In this document: piece after piece, positions 21,301 through 31,758 of the stretch | How the letters are laid out: every line of letters starts with the position of its first letter | Numbering within the stretch: position 1 is the first letter of the stretch | Assembly: GCF_000350225.1 (NCBI RefSeq) | Contig: NW_005179026.1 | Location: 434,001 to 498,000 of the forward strand | Reading direction: 5' to 3' | Origin: Chondrus crispus | Lineage: Eukaryota; Rhodophyta; Florideophyceae; Gigartinales; Gigartinaceae | DNA: 64,000 bases | Made by a program: the position numbers and the translations under genes | Notes under the pieces: model-generated | Seen by the model: only the letters and a program-made list of their open reading frames with translations | Database searches by the model: none | What the model was told of the DNA's origin: nothing

Positions 21301-21778
21301 ATTGCCATTGTTTACTTTTCGCATCAAACTGACATTACAGGCGTTTTTATCGGCGCCTGTTCATGCCGGAAACGTGCCGGTGCGTCACGTGTTACAATAA
21401 AAGCACATGTTCACATCTTATTGAAGACTGTATTTATTCTAACTTCGCGCACTGTACCATCTTTGTGCATTTTGAGACTCCTGGCGGCGTACATTTTCGG
21501 CCTTGTCTGCAAGCAGCGTGGCGAGTAAAGTTTACCTTTCAAGTGAAGTTTAGAGCTGTCCATCACGCCGTTCATACCGCAGTCTCTCATGATCAATCAT
21601 AAATTCTACACGTGTATAACAGAAGTGCAAAGCCGCTCCCGATGTTTGATCGCATGTTGAATCTCGTGATGATTGTGATAATAGTATTATCATAATACTG
21701 TACCTATACACGTACACACGTAAGACACATCGCACACGCACACAGTCTCACCCACGACGGCATGAGACCGACGACGTA
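21301..21778. other. No gene seen
   Basis: AT-rich spacer between the Tc1-type and pogo-type elements with only short ORFs. ACACGTGT and ACACACGT motifs occur near 21605-21720. Confidence 0.4.
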
Positions 21779-24152
21779 AAGGGGGGGTGCTGAAAACGTC
21801 GGACAAAAACCTCAATATTAAAAGGAAAAAGTACTTCTAATTGTCAAACAATCACCGTTTTTTATGTTTTGCGACGGGGACACTGTCAGCCCGTCGTCCA
21901 GTGGGACTTGGCCAAAACAACCACGGACACACAAGAGGAGTGAGATTGAAGCACGCAGACACTTTTGCGCCCCAACCGAGCACAAAGATCGGAAATGCAA
22001 GCACATTTTCCTCATACAACATTATTTTTTGGAAACAAAATTATTCGCCACGTCACCGATCCCACATCAAACCCGTCACTTTGCTCAAAAATTGTGCCCA
22101 TTTCAAAACGTCTTCTGCTTCCTCATAATTACCATACGACGTGCGATGGCTCTCCGCTCTCGAAGCGACCTCACTCGCTTCTTAAACACCCCAATTGCCA
22201 TGCCAGCAAGTTCCGCTCGCTTCGCCCATCGCGCATTACGAAAGTTTACTGCTTCCGCCTGTGCCCTTTCTGTGCGACGAGCTTTCCGCAAAGACAGTTC
22301 TGCAGCGTTTGCTGCTTCCGTCAGCTTGCACCGCTCATCATTGCGGTATTTCTCTCTCGCTAAATTCATAGCATTAAATGATGTCAGCATCTGACCTCTA
22401 GTCGTATCAACAAAACCACTATGACTCAGGTTCACATCAGAACCCAAAACTGAATGACGTATTTCTGTTCGCCGCACTTCCAGCAATTGCTCCAGCTCCG
22501 TCACTGACATCATCACCTGGTGCATATGGCTCTGAGGGCGTGGAATAGATAGAAGCTGATGCGCATCTAATGGCCATATACCAGAACGGCGAAACGCAGG
22601 GATAATATTACTGTTCGTAAACGCTTTTTTGTAGGCGTACCTCAACATGCTGGAAAATGCGAATGCGTCCCAGTTGTTTTGTTCATCCTTTGCCACGGCT
22701 AAATTTATAGCGTCGTTCAAAGCACCCTTCAAAGGAGAAGAAATTGTCACATCCAAAGGTTGTGTTTTGCCTGATGTGTGGGCGGGTAGTGCATAAACGA
22801 TAACATCATTATAGTCCAACATCTCAAGAGCTGCAAGAGACATGTGTGACCGATACCCATCCAGTATCAGCAACACTTTACGGACACCTCTAGTCAGATC
22901 CCTCACGTTCGAGATAAAATGCCTGCACCATTCTAAGAATTTTTTTGTATCGACGCCACCGCCTTCGGACCTCATTGATACGATTGACCCTCGGGGCAAG
23001 CAATCAGCGTATGTCTGCACAGCTTTCATGCCGTCTTGAACCACAACACGGTATGGAAGCCGCGAGCCTTTAAATACAAACATCGGTGGCACTGTCTCAC
23101 CGTCTGCGCTCACCGCTGGAAGCATTGTCACCCTGCTTGTGCTCAGAAAATGTCCGATTTTGGCGTCGCGCGCCCCCGCTCTGGTGACATATACACGTGA
23201 AGTCTGCTTTCCATTTGCATCTCGCCCGGGTGCTGCGCCTGTTTCGTCACAGTTCCAGATCCTTGGGCTGTCGATGTTGTGCTCTTGAATAATTTTTTCA
23301 AGACGAGCAAAATGTGTTGTTAAAGAGTCACCGTTACATGCATGAAATCGAACGGCTTCTTCCCTCAGTGGCTTGGAGAACAGTATCTTGTCCCTGTGGC
23401 CGCGATGAAAGTTACGTAGATATCTTGTTCCCGGTGTCCCTCCCTTAAACTTGAGCACGAGGCGACGTGCAGGAGTCATACGACTTATGATAATTTCGAT
23501 TGCTTCTTTGACAAGTCTCCGCGTTAAAGGTAATCCACGTTCAGCAGAGCGAGTTATGAGATTAAGCACAAGGTCTTCCTCAACTGATGTGAGTGTGCGG
23601 AGACCAGCTCGGATTTTTCGAATTCGTTGCGAGGAGGGAGAGGCAGCTTGTATGCGGCTTGCAATTGTGGATCTGGGGATTTGGTGTCGTTCTACTGCTT
23701 GCCTGTAGGTTTGGCCATCTGTGACCATTTTCATTGCAGCCATAATGCGCTGTTCACGCGAAGCAGGCGGCATTTTTCATTCGCGAGATGCCAAAAGTGG
23801 TCCAGAAGGGCAGGTATAGAAGTTAGAAGTAGTTGGCGTTTATGTGTATATCGGAATGCTGTGAATTGAGTTGACAGTGAGTTGGAATAGGTCGAAGGGA
23901 TACCGGACGAGAATTTGAAAAGTCCGCCTGTTTTGTGTGCTCTGGCTGTTACACTCCTATACGTAAAACGCTGTGCGCAATCGATTGGGATATTTGTTTT
24001 TTAATTTCATCCACTTCGTTATGAGATACAGCGCACTTTCTGGCGCTGTTAGGCGGCGGTGCCGCACTTTGGCCCGTGTCAAGGATGTTTCTTACAAATA
24101 TTTTGCATGTCCGAACTTTTTGTCACTGTCCGACAACACCGGCAACCCCCTT
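21779..24152 (-). mobile_element. Pogo/jerky-type DNA transposon, apparently complete
   Basis: A 2374-bp unit flanked by TA (21777-21778; 24153-24154). The ends AAGGGGG...GTGCTGAAAACGTCGGACA and, reversed, AAGGGGGTTGCCGGTGTTGTCGGACA are similar but imperfect TIRs. It encloses one intact 556-residue transposase on the minus strand. TA target duplications are the rule for the IS630-Tc1-mariner superfamily, to which pogo/jerky belongs. The boundary call is inference from this symmetry. Confidence 0.72.
22103..23773 (-). CDS. DDE transposase of pogo/jerky type (DDE_1 domain), intact
   Basis: A single ATG-to-stop ORF of 556 residues. Residues 5-45 form a Psq-type helix-turn-helix (TYRQAVERHQIPRSTIASRI). 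The CENP-B-like second DNA-binding region follows to about residue 150. The catalytic core has the three expected Asp residues: IWNCDETGAAPG (about 180), VLLILDGYRSHMS (about 305) and THSG-type motif HTSGKTQPLDV (about 340). The C-terminus is a long basic helical tail. Transposases of this group cut and paste their element at TA sites. No frameshift or stop interrupts it, unlike nearly every other transposase in the window. TIRs flank it, so it could be a functional source. Confidence 0.92.
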   Translation of the reverse strand: MPPASREQRIMAAMKMVTDGQTYRQAVERHQIPRSTIASRIQAASPSSQRIRKIRAGLRTLTSVEEDLVLNLITRSAERGLPLTRRLVKEAIEIIISRMTPARRLVLKFKGGTPGTRYLRNFHRGHRDKILFSKPLREEAVRFHACNGDSLTTHFARLEKIIQEHNIDSPRIWNCDETGAAPGRDANGKQTSRVYVTRAGARDAKIGHFLSTSRVTMLPAVSADGETVPPMFVFKGSRLPYRVVVQDGMKAVQTYADCLPRGSIVSMRSEGGGVDTKKFLEWCRHFISNVRDLTRGVRKVLLILDGYRSHMSLAALEMLDYNDVIVYALPAHTSGKTQPLDVTISSPLKGALNDAINLAVAKDEQNNWDAFAFSSMLRYAYKKAFTNSNIIPAFRRSGIWPLDAHQLLSIPRPQSHMHQVMMSVTELEQLLEVRRTEIRHSVLGSDVNLSHSGFVDTTRGQMLTSFNAMNLAREKYRNDERCKLTEAANAAELSLRKARRTERAQAEAVNFRNARWAKRAELAGMAIGVFKKRVRSLRERRAIARRMVIMRKQKTF

Positions 24153-24155
24153 TAC

Positions 24156-24288
24156 TCGAACTCTTCTTTCGGAACGGCCCTCTAGTGTCTACCCTTGGGT
24201 AGTGTCTATCTGCCAACTCTTTTCTCGGAACGGCCCTTAAAAAATTGTCAGATAGACACTAGAGGGCCGTTCCGAGAAAAGAGTTGGC
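24156..24288. repeat. Palindrome carrying a 73-bp CTAG-flanked mini-element
   Basis: 24212-24237 and 24263-24288 are exact 26-bp inverted repeats (GGAACGGCCCT/AGGGCCGTTCC core). The right arm also pairs with 24156-24190. Between, 24186-24258 starts TGTCTACCC, ends AGATAGACA, and has CTAG on both sides (24182-24185; 24259-24262). Removing it with one CTAG leaves a palindrome centred on CTAG. The TGTCTA ends and CTAG flank are the same as those of the piggyBac-like element at 34140-36968. Confidence 0.75.
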
Positions 24289-24635
24289 GGTGCCAGCACC
24301 CGAGCACCCCGCAGTGTAGAGGGAGCCGGATCAGAGATTCGTTCCTGCAACACACTGATGAATGTGGTATTGCTATAGAGTTGCTTGCATGTCAGATAGA
24401 GACGCTGAGTGTACTCTTCTGTGCAACGCGGTAGTGCTCTCTCTCTCTCTCTGCAAATAATGTCCCTGGGTGCCGGCAGAGGGTTGCAGAACATAGAACC
24501 TCTTGAGAGGCGAAACTGGACGGAAATTTTCCAGATTTTTCGTTACATCGCCTCGCAGACCGGTACCATCTACTGTACATCGAAATGTTTTCAAAAATAT
24601 GAAACGTTAGGTTATTTAACCTCCGCAAATGACTT

Positions 24636-24756
24636 GATGTTGAGATTGAACGGCAGGTTTTTTTTCTGCAACTTGATGTTGAGATTGGGCGCCAGGTTTT
24701 TTTTCTGCGTCTCCCAGCGTTTCTGCGTCTCCCAGCGTTTCTGCGTCTCCCAGCGC
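24636..24756 (+). repeat. Short tandem repeats
   Basis: Two copies of a ~39-bp unit with TTGATGTTGAGATTG and a T8 run are followed by three copies of an 18-mer TTTCTGCGTCTCCCAGCG. Confidence 0.85.
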
Positions 24757-24935
24757 ACCACTCGCAAACCGGATCGTTCTTGCGCACACTCGAGGCACTA
24801 ACAGAAATCGACAGCGCTCAGCTACCCCTAACCACTTCAGCCCGTGAAACGCTACCAAACTCACTCCTTGACACCGATATCACTCCGTTGGTCATTTGGC
24901 TTTTTCAACTGCGTTCCCGTAAATTCGCCACCGTC

Positions 24936-25415
24936 ATGGACCCTCAATACTCGCGCGTCCTAGAAGTCGCCGTCACCGCTACTGTAGGCCTCACTGCTGG
25001 GGCCCTGTCATACATATCTATACTCGAAGTCCCAATCTGCGCCAAATTATCGCCGCGAGAGCAGCTTTCGCGGTGGAGGGCGTCATTCCCGCCTCAGGGT
25101 GCATTCTTCAGGCCCGCGGGCATGGCTCTGGTACCTGCCCTATTGTGCTGTGCCCAAGTCACTGAAACGCGCTTGAGGGCTCAATTGTACTGTGCTGCCG
25201 CTGTGCCGTTCGCCTTGCTTGCCCCGTTCACCATTCTTGCCATAGCACCAACCAATCGCGCCTTACTTGAATCTGAGCTTCCATCTTCGCCGGAAGCAGA
25301 GGAGAAGGTTTCGAATCTAGTTAGCTTGTGGGGGAAACGACATGCCGTTAGGTCTGCTATGGTCGTTTCCGCCTTCGCATTGGCCATATCCGCCTGCTCG
25401 TATGTCAACAAGTGA
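24936..25415 (+). CDS. DUF1772-family membrane protein
   Basis: An intronless 159-codon ORF from ATG 24936 (MDPQYSRVL) to TGA 25413-25415. An upstream in-frame start at 24780 exists, but its extra 52 residues look non-coding. Four hydrophobic helices can be seen: about residues 10-32, 70-87, 95-117 and 138-156. The pattern of the family is present: GLTAGALSYIS in helix 1, P-I-C after it, FRPAGMAL, a polar APTNRAL before the third loop, and W-x-K-RHAVRSA. DUF1772 covers small four-helix membrane proteins, some of which act as anthrone-type oxygenases in fungi; no reaction can be assigned here. It is one of few clean host-type genes in the window. Confidence 0.72.
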   Translation: MDPQYSRVLEVAVTATVGLTAGALSYISILEVPICAKLSPREQLSRWRASFPPQGAFFRPAGMALVPALLCCAQVTETRLRAQLYCAAAVPFALLAPFTILAIAPTNRALLESELPSSPEAEEKVSNLVSLWGKRHAVRSAMVVSAFALAISACSYVNK

Positions 25416-26911
25416 CAGTTCCTCGACGTGGTGAAGGCCAAGTGTGGCTACAGCTACGTAGCAACAGCAGTTTTTCCGAACGCACCATCGACTCCGCACG
25501 ACGCTGACGCAATTTCCGCATAGGCAATATCGGCTTTCATCGCCCCATGCCAGTTCCGCAAGTACAATCTTCCTCTGAGCAAGATGTAAATCACACGGGT
25601 CCTTATAGCCCAGGCCTCCTCGGGGGACAGGTCATGCTTAACACACCGACAAGCGCCCGTGCCTCTCACGTATTCGCTATGCATTTGCTGTTGGTCGTCC
25701 TCAAGATTAAGATCATTGCGTCTGAGGCAAGCTGTTTGGGCAGTAACCAAGGTGAGTTTGAGACAATTCTGTTTCTGACTAACGAAGGGTATATTACCAG
25801 GGACAGTATGCCTCGACTGGTAACACAAAAGGTGTCATAAGCCCCTCGCGTGAGGTTAAAACGCCGCCGGTTGACAGTTGGGTGTGATGTTGGGTGTGAA
25901 ATGTGTGCGTCGATTGCGTGAAGGCTTCGGGAAATACGAAAAGGGCGACTTTTCAAGAAAAGCGGCCAAGCTGACTCAGGTGATATGACCAGTGGAGAAG
26001 GGTGAATGGCACAATCGCTGGCACAATCGCTGTCACCGTGTAGCCGACATCAGTCAGGGTGTATCTTTGGTTGGGAATTGGCCGATGCACAGAAGTGGCC
26101 GCGAGGTTCTCTGGGGAAGCCAAAGGGGAGTACGTGTGTCCCCGTGATAGCGCATTGTGCGGCTCGGGGCAGTCGTACCTGGCAGTTTTTCTTCCCTGTG
26201 CATCTGCACAAAAAAAAAAAAAAAAAACTGTGCAACGGATCTAGAGGCACGGTTTGAGGTCCCATTCAGAAAAGGAACTTGGTGATGTTGTTGGAGTACA
26301 TATGCGGAACCTCCCATAACCCTGGGACAAGCCGGGTATCCCTCACTCCCTCGCGTGCTCCTTCGTCCCGGTCGTCCTCTGCCCCGCCCCACACCTGCCC
26401 TTTCTCCCCGTTCCTGTCGCCGCCTTTCTTTGCCAACTCCCGCCCTTCCTCTGCCCCAACCAGTGCCCCCAGGCGTAGCTCTCCTCTCCCCTTCGCCACG
26501 CTCCGGTGGCGTCGAATACACCCCCTGTCCGCCTCTTCCGCATACGCTAAACATAATTTACGTCACTCGCACGCGGTAGAAGATCCAAGTCGGCGAGGCC
26601 GTCGAAAGTCGAATTCGTTACCCAACTTGAGCTGTGGCTGACGCCTACCGTTAGGCAAATTACACGAGTTGCGGCCCTCTCTACCGGCACATGCATGCAT
26701 CGTATGATAAGGAGGCAGGGGGAAGGAGAGTCTGAATTAAAAGGGTTCTTCGGGTTAAGGAGGAATTAACCTTGACCCCTCAAATAAAGAAGAAGAAGGC
26801 ATACATTTGCACAGTTTCGGCCAAAACGATTACCAAACTCGCGAAACTACAGCACCTCGTTTCTGGAAGTTTTCTGGCCCTACCGTGCAGAGAAGATGCG
26901 CTTCTCGCAGG
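25416..26911. other. No gene seen
   Basis: Contains an A18 run at 26210-26227 next to GTGCATCTGCAC, and a pyrimidine-rich stretch at 26340-26500. The minus-strand ORFs over the latter are low-complexity. 26700-26911 is the probable 5' leader of the next gene. Confidence 0.4.
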
Positions 26912-28057
26912 ATGTCTGTGGGTAGCTTCTCCGAGCTCTCGACGGAGGAGAAACAGGCGCTCTCCCAGGCGCGAGCTTACCACCTCCGTACCGTCCAGTC
27001 TCAGTTGAGACAACTCTCGCCAGTGCCGCCGTTCCCGGGCCCGCCCCACCGCCCAGGCGTGCACGTGACGACCAGCCACAGACAGGGCTTCACGCACTAC
27101 TGCACCGCCAGGCTGTGGAGCAACGAGGAGGCGCTGTACTCACGCGCAGCGCTTCAGCGATGGTGCGGTGACCTTCACCTCCCGCATCTCGCGACGAACA
27201 CTGTTGTCGCGCAGGGACTGACGCGGCCCATGGCGACGGCGGTGCCTCCTGCTACCGCCGGTGGCCTCCTGCCGCGCATTCTGAGCGGCGACGCAGGCGC
27301 GCGCATCACGGCCGCGGAGCTGAAGCGCGTCGAGCGCGAGGCGATCGGTGTGTTCTCGCTATCGTACCGACACGAAGGCCCGAAGGGGCGGAACATATCG
27401 GCGAGGCTATGGACGGATGTGGTGACGGTGGCGAGCGCGGTCGCAGCGAGCGCGGGGTTCCGCGCGTACTCGCTGTGGATCGACTGCGTGTCGGCGGCGG
27501 CGGCGCAGCGGGACGTGCCCGCGGCGGACTACATCGACTGGTTCAGTGTGGGCGTGGCACCGTATCTGCTGCTGCCGGCCCTGCTCGTGGCGACGGGGCG
27601 CGACTACCGGAGCAGGACGTGGCTCCGCATGGAGGAGAAGCTCAGCCAGTACGGCGTGTTCTGCGTCTACGCGCTGCGCAGCGCGGGCGCCATTGTGCGG
27701 CTCGAACCGGGCCCCACCGAGCTGCGCGGCCCGTACGAGCGCATCTGGTGCCTCTGCCAGAGCGTCGTGCGCGGCGAGTACAACGGCCTGGCCGCCTCGT
27801 ACCGCGAAGACTACCTCAACCTGCTCGAGTGGGCCACGGAGTTCGACCAGCGCCCGCTCAACTTCCGCGGTTTGCAGCGCGTCTTCGGCGAGCTGGGCCC
27901 CACAGCATTCCGAGATACGCTCCCTATCGAGACAGGCAGCTATGTCGTCCTCCCGCTGCTCCCGCGCATGCCCTGGCTGCACGGCGCGGAGGCGTTCGCC
28001 GGACGGGTCGAATACGTCGCTGAGAAGGATGTGCGCCCTGCGGCAACTGCGCGATGA
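26912..28057 (+). CDS. Unidentified protein with weak HET-like pattern
   Basis: ATG 26912 gives 381 residues (MSVGSFSELSTEEKQ); the frame is open 35 codons further upstream (to 26807), but that part is poorer coding sequence. It is intronless and GC-rich from about 27100 on. It has no signal peptide. The central part reads GFRAYSLWIDCVSAAAAQRD, then DWFSVGVAPYLLLPALLVAT, then SRTWLRMEEKLSQYGVF. This order (W-I-D-C, a hydrophobic segment, SRxW-x-R-x-E-E) recalls the WIDxxCI...SRxWTxQE pattern of HET-type domains, but the match is weak and the catalytic-like Cys spacing is not convincing. The family was not identified. The convergent rsmG relic starts about 470 bases downstream. Confidence 0.6.
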   Translation: MSVGSFSELSTEEKQALSQARAYHLRTVQSQLRQLSPVPPFPGPPHRPGVHVTTSHRQGFTHYCTARLWSNEEALYSRAALQRWCGDLHLPHLATNTVVAQGLTRPMATAVPPATAGGLLPRILSGDAGARITAAELKRVEREAIGVFSLSYRHEGPKGRNISARLWTDVVTVASAVAASAGFRAYSLWIDCVSAAAAQRDVPAADYIDWFSVGVAPYLLLPALLVATGRDYRSRTWLRMEEKLSQYGVFCVYALRSAGAIVRLEPGPTELRGPYERIWCLCQSVVRGEYNGLAASYREDYLNLLEWATEFDQRPLNFRGLQRVFGELGPTAFRDTLPIETGSYVVLPLLPRMPWLHGAEAFAGRVEYVAEKDVRPAATAR

Positions 28058-28528
28058 CGCGCATCACCTCAACGGCGATGCGCCAATGTATTTGCTCAGT
28101 CTGCGCAACTCCCGGAAACTAGCGCTTTTCCATATCGAGACACCCAGCGCTGCGGCGCACATATTGCGCTGCCGATGGCGGTCTTACGCAACCTCCACGC
28201 TGTTGGTTGTCGAGCTCACGGGTGGTGGCTGGCCCACACGCCCTCCTATTCCCTGCCACATCTCTCAACCGACACTTTTCCTCTCTCCGCTCTCCCGACG
28301 CCTTTCTCTCCCCGCAAACTTATTCGCGGCCTCACAAACGCGTCTTCTTCGGCACCCCCGGCAACCTCGGAAACGCCCGTGGCGTTGCCTTCACCTTCCT
28401 CACGGCCACAATACACTTCTTCCTTCCGTCAATCTCTTCCGTCAACCTCTTCCGCCTCTTCCCCCTGCCCTTCCATCCACTCTTACGGCCACGCCTCGCG
28501 CACACCTTCCAGCTTCCCGCCCAGCCTT
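28058..28528. other. No gene seen; pyrimidine-rich spacer
   Basis: Strongly C/T-biased plus strand (28240-28520) between two convergent genes. The open frames here are composition artefacts. Confidence 0.45.
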
Positions 28529-29111
28529 CTAATGGCGTCCCCGATGAATCTTACTCTGCCCGACCTCTTCCGCCCTCCCCCACACGGACGGGACGTTGGG
28601 CAGGACCAGCTTGCGCCCCACCAGGTCGTGGAAGCGCGTCTTCTTGCGCGCGGCCTCGAGCAGCGTGACGTCCCACTGCGGCCTCACGATAACCAGGACG
28701 AGCCGCGGGAACCCCGCGCCCGTGCCGAAATCGACGACACGCAGGCCGATGGCAGCGGCCGCAGCCTCCGCGTCCAGCGCCGCTAGCAGGCTAAGCGCAT
28801 CCACGACGTGCTTGAGCAGCACGGCATCGCGCGTGCGGATCGCCGTGAGGTTGTACCGCTTGCTCTCACTCAGCAGCAGATCCGTGAGCCGCACGAGGGT
28901 TTTGAGTCGCGCCACGTCCAGGCCCTGCGAGTGGGCGGCGCGGCGCAGCACTGCGTGCGCGGGGGTGATGTCTTGCTGCGTCGCGCAGCCGCGCAGCGCC
29001 ACGCGCCGCAACGGCCGCGCCCCGGCATGCGGATCGCAGCACGTGACGCGCGCGCCGGGTCGGCGGCGAGACGGCGAAAGCGATGCGGCAGGCGGTGAGC
29101 CACGGAGCCAT
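28529..29111 (-). pseudogene. rsmG: RsmG/GidB rRNA methyltransferase, truncated and frameshifted
   Basis: The minus-strand frame from about 29011 to 28529 has the family's core: YNLTAIRTRDAVLLKHVVDAL, then the SAM-binding loop VVDFGTGAGFPRL, LLEAARKKTRFHDLVGR and WGRAEEVG. RsmG methylates N7 of G527-equivalent in small-subunit rRNA; in algae a nuclear copy normally serves the plastid. Another frame starts at ATG 29111 with MAPWLTACRIAFAV, an Arg/Ala/Ser-rich start like an organelle transit peptide, and would join the core after a frameshift near 28990-29020. The protein ends right after RAEEVGQ, where the family continues another ~70 residues, so the 3' third is missing. Called a relic; identity is firm. 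Confidence 0.75.
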
Positions 29112-29656
29112 GCAGACGGAGCTGTCGGAGGCCGACTGAGGGATGGGCTAAACTGGGCGACCGATACATACTGTAGATTCGGGGAAGGAAAGTCGGCTAC
29201 TCTGCCTTTAATGGAAACCGAGTATCGTTACGTCTGTAGCGTACAGACGAGTGTTTTCGATTAGCACCGAGTCGACGTTGGCCACCGGTGTCGGAGACTC
29301 GCCTGCAACTCTGCCGTCCCGCTCCGTCGTCCTCCCTTTTGCCTGTCGTCCTCTCCGGCAGAAGGAGAAGGCCATCGCGGCGATGACGAATGCACTACTG
29401 TACACGTGTTAATGTTGTCATATATAATAATAATAATTACACCCAAAACAATTACACCAAAAATGTGTACATTACGCCGCCTATCCATGTGGCATGTGGT
29501 ACTGTACCTCCCCCGCCACTGCCCTCGCCTTCCATGCCGCCCCCCGCCTTCTTCGGTGAGAAGGCGGCGTGGGTGACGGCGAGGGTGAGTGAGAACTTCT
29601 CACTCAGCCTCGTCCCGCGTACTGCCGTCTCATCTGTCCCGCTGCAACGCCGCAAG
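29112..29656. other. No gene seen
   Basis: Short ORFs only. 29410-29440 is an ATAATAATAATT run. Confidence 0.4.
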
Positions 29657-31758
29657 TTAGGCTACCGCCTCCGCGTTGTTGTCTTCCTCGACCGCCATCT
29701 CGTACAACTGTATCGCCCGATCCGTGTCGCGGGCCACCCCGTCTGCCCCGTCCCGCATCATGTTTCCAAGACACACCATTGACCTGCTCTGCTTCCGTGC
29801 CTTGATGTCCATCTCAAACAGCTCCACCGCACGCACCGCATTGCGCTCCACCCCTTCCGCTCCGTCCCTCAACGTCATCGCAAGATAGCAAGTCGCGTTA
29901 CCGGAATTTCCTTTCGCCATTGCGCGATCATACAATGCCACGCCGCGCACCGCGTCACGCTACTCCTTCGGCACCTTCTGAGAGCAAAACACCGAGGTTC
30001 ACCATAGCATCGACGTCCTCGCCCTTCTCGATAGCACGCTCATACAGCTCCATAGACCGCACCGCGTCACGCTCTACTCCTTCGGCACCTTCTGAGAGCA
30101 AAACACCGAGGTTCACCATGGCATCGACGTCCTCGCCCTTCTCGATAGCACGCTCATACAGCTCCATAGACCGCACCGCGTCACGCTCTACTCCTTCGGC
30201 ACCTTCTGAGAGCAAAACACCGAGGTTCACCATGGCATCGACGTCGTCACCCTCCACGATAGCCCGCTCATACAGCTCCATAGATCGAACCGCGTTACGC
30301 TCTACTCCTTCGGCACCTTCTGAGAACAAAACACCGAGGCCCACCATGGCACCGACGTGGTCACCCTTCTCGATAGCGCCCTCATACAGCTCTATAGATC
30401 GCATTGCATCACGCTCGACTCCTTCGGCACCTTGTTTCAGCAAACTTCTCCCTGATCCCCAGCTGCTCCCGCAGATTCTCCATTGCAAAATCATTGTGCG
30501 GCAACGGCTCGAACTCTCTTTCCTCCCGCTTGGTGTTCTGGGCCTCCTTCTTTGACAGAACTTCACCCCCCATGTTCAGCAAGATCGCCAGCCACTCCAC
30601 TCTCTCGATATCAAACCCCTCCATTTCTGTCCCAAACCAAACCGGCATCTCCTGAATGATCCCCGATAGTATCCGAGCGTACGGCCTGTACCCCTTTTCA
30701 ACTGACTTTATCACATTTACCTGTCTTGCATCAAACGGCAAACCGCAGCCTGACTCGGCCACTTTTCGCAATCGTTCCGTCTTCGACACAGCTGAGTCCT
30801 CACCCAGCGGTACGCAACGTCCTAGGCACAGCTCTAATCCAGCCGTGGCCAGCACTCGGCTCGCCACGTAGTCCCGTCGATTCTCGTACTGCTGCATATT
30901 GTTCAAACCCGACAAATCTTCGTCCCCTTTTGCCGCAACTCGAAACTCCTTCATCCACCCTCCCAGCCCTTGAGCAGCAAACGCTACCGACCACCGCAGC
31001 CAGACCTCCTCCGGTTTGTGAGGCACCTGACGCACTTTCGGCACACTCTCTCCCACAAAGCACCGCCGCAAAACTGTTTGATACACGTATCGGATTGATA
31101 TGGACAGTATACGCGGCAGTAACATTATGCGCTGGAGAAAAATGTTGCTATGCGATGAGTCCGTCTTGATATCAATGTCCTCGAACTGCAGGTAACAACG
31201 GGCTTTTCCATGAAAAAGGCGATTCTCAATGAGTTCGTCGCTGACTAGCAGCTCATCCGCCATCTTATCCGCAGACAGGACCTCCGGCTCATCCGCCATC
31301 TCATCCGCAGACAGGACCTCCGATTCGTCCAGGCCTTCGTTCTTGCCCCTTCCTCGCCTACGCTTGGCTTTGTTCTCTTCGGCATTCATCAACTCATAAT
31401 CAATCCCCAGCGCCCGCAAAGCTTTAATACTATTGGAAGCCCACGCCACAAACACATGCAGCTGCCACAAGCCCCACGCGGTCTGCAAGAAGTGTAGCAG
31501 CGCAAAAAGTAACGCGACGGCCGCCGTGAACACTTCTTTGGGATCGTCCTCAGTTTGAATGACAATGTAAAATATGATGTAGAGAGCCGGGATACCGGTA
31601 AGGGCCAGGTTGGTGTATCCCGCGACACGTACGTTGCGGGCCTTGCGCCACGCCGGCGAGATAAAGTCGCAGGCGTTCAGGGCGGTCCACGGCAGGAAGG
31701 CCGCGACATAGGCCAACAGGACGATCCAGTAGTTGTTTTCGAGATGGCCCAGCACCAT
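29657..31758 (-). pseudogene. Membrane-anchored Sel1-repeat protein, two frameshifts
   Basis: From ATG 31758 a 449-codon frame begins with membrane helices (WIVLLAYVAAFLPWTALNA; NLALTGIPALYIIFYIV; a long helix near residues 78-105) and a basic stretch KRRRGRGK. Next is an acidic duplicated segment (SEVLSADEMADEP / PEVLSADKMADEL), then a soluble domain with no match I can name. Near 30450 the frame shifts (frame 0 to frame 2) into Sel1-type repeats of 38 residues (NAVRSMELYERAI, NLGVLLSEGAEGVERD), and near 29963 a lost CT dinucleotide shifts it again for the last repeats to 29657. Sel1 repeats are helical scaffolds for protein contacts. A 4-5 repeat C-terminus behind an N-terminal membrane anchor is plausible as one protein of about 695 residues; it may be a recent pseudogene. 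Confidence 0.65.
29963..30420 (-). repeat. 114-bp tandem repeats encoding Sel1 motifs
   Basis: CTCCTTCGGCACCTTCTGAG recurs at 29963, 30077, 30191 and 30305, with a diverged start at 30419, so the period is exactly 114 bp (38 codons). The first two units are almost identical, indicating a recent duplication. The CT missing at 29962 relative to the other units causes the frameshift. Confidence 0.9.

Noticed and set aside
27546..28532. 328-codon plus-strand ORF overlapping the 381-aa gene
   Set aside because: Alternative frame in a GC-rich gene; Arg/Ser/Ala-biased without domains, while the main frame has a balanced composition.
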